From positions 1-6,785 of the forward strand of contig CALIBC010000153.1 in the NCBI GenBank assembly GCA_938045615.1: 6,785 nt of DNA. The letters are read 5' to 3'. This DNA comes from an uncultured Clostridia bacterium (lineage in GTDB: Bacteria; Bacillota; Clostridia; Peptostreptococcales; Anaerovoracaceae). The notes below the pieces were generated by a model. It was not told the origin of the DNA, made no database searches, and saw only the letters and a program-made list of their open reading frames with translations. Positions 6,608 through 6,785 of this stretch are shown here, in pieces; position 1 is the stretch's first letter; every line of letters starts with the position of its first letter. The position numbers and the translations under genes are program-made.

Positions 6608-6785
6608 CTTGTATTTCGGCTTTTTAACTTTTCAAGATGCTCATCAAAATCATCTACTTTACCAGTAAGCAAGTCATTCATCGTTCGTTGAGTAAATTTT
6701 TTATCTAATAAACTAGGCTCAACTATAGAACTATATATACCTGCTAACTTTAATAGATTCGCATATTTATCAGCAGAAAAATCTT
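6595..6785 (-). CDS. AT-rich partial coding sequence, unknown function, entering from the right edge
   Basis: Minus-strand frame, open from the window edge, giving 62 residues to a TAA at 6597-6595: it begins DFSADKYANLLKLAGIYSSI and includes VEPSLLDKKFTQRTMNDLLT and VDDFDEHLEKLKS. It reads as real protein (charged, helical), but I do not recognise a family. The DNA is clearly more AT-rich than the five-gene run. The last residues (NTRCLL) come from DNA that in another frame codes for the PEP-utiliser, so this gene is probably also cut at the junction near 6632 and its original C-terminus is lost. It overlaps the GTG at 6607 by 13 bases, but that is likely an accident of the junction. Confidence 0.45.
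   Translation of the reverse strand, partial: DFSADKYANLLKLAGIYSSIVEPSLLDKKFTQRTMNDLLTGKVDDFDEHLEKLKSRNTRCLL

Noticed and set aside
1..6785. CRISPR array, tRNA, rRNA or intact IS element
   Set aside because: No regularly spaced repeats, no cloverleaf or rRNA sequence, and no transposase with inverted ends were seen.

Overview
The window looks like chromosomal or mobile-element DNA of a low-to-mid GC Firmicute, most likely a gut-type Clostridium/Lachnospiraceae relative. This rests on the style of the protein sequences (integrase, relaxase and histidine kinase scraps of the conjugative-element type common there), AGGAGG-like ribosome binding sites and tightly overlapping genes. No taxonomic search was possible.

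Left part (2-1150, + strand): the C-terminal two thirds or so of a membrane sensor histidine kinase. It starts outside the window, and its last few residues appear to have been replaced at a DNA junction near 1097-1110.

Middle part (about 1095-2107): a patchwork of broken gene pieces with no intact gene. In order these are a C-terminal scrap resembling the shared domain of ABC-three-component (ABC-3C) conflict-system proteins (- strand), a C-terminal tyrosine recombinase fragment (- strand), a strong hairpin terminator, a conjugative relaxase start with a good RBS but a large internal deletion and frameshift (+ strand), and a short unassigned fragment (- strand). It reads as a mobile-element graveyard, or as stacked rearrangement or assembly junctions.

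Right part (6607-2163, - strand): a compact run of five co-directional genes, read right to left. They are a PEP-utiliser/rifampin-phosphotransferase-like protein without a visible ATP-grasp half, a type II thioesterase interrupted by an in-frame TAG, an Sfp-type 4'-phosphopantetheinyl transferase, a second intact type II thioesterase, and a SagB/ThcOx-like FMN dehydrogenase with an N-terminal PqqD-like region. Genes overlap by 1-32 bases or are 22 bases apart, so one transcript is likely. The set is what one expects at the end of a nonribosomal peptide (or NRPS/PKS) cluster: the PPTase arms carrier proteins, the thioesterases clear misprimed carriers, the dehydrogenase could oxidise a thiazoline or oxazoline ring to an azole, and the phosphotransferase-like protein could modify product or precursor. 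No synthetase lies in the window.

Right edge (6785-6595, - strand): a distinctly AT-richer coding fragment that meets the five-gene run at about 6632, where the PEP-utiliser gene appears to have lost its 5' part. Both ends of the five-gene run therefore abut unrelated DNA, so it may be a displaced cluster remnant.
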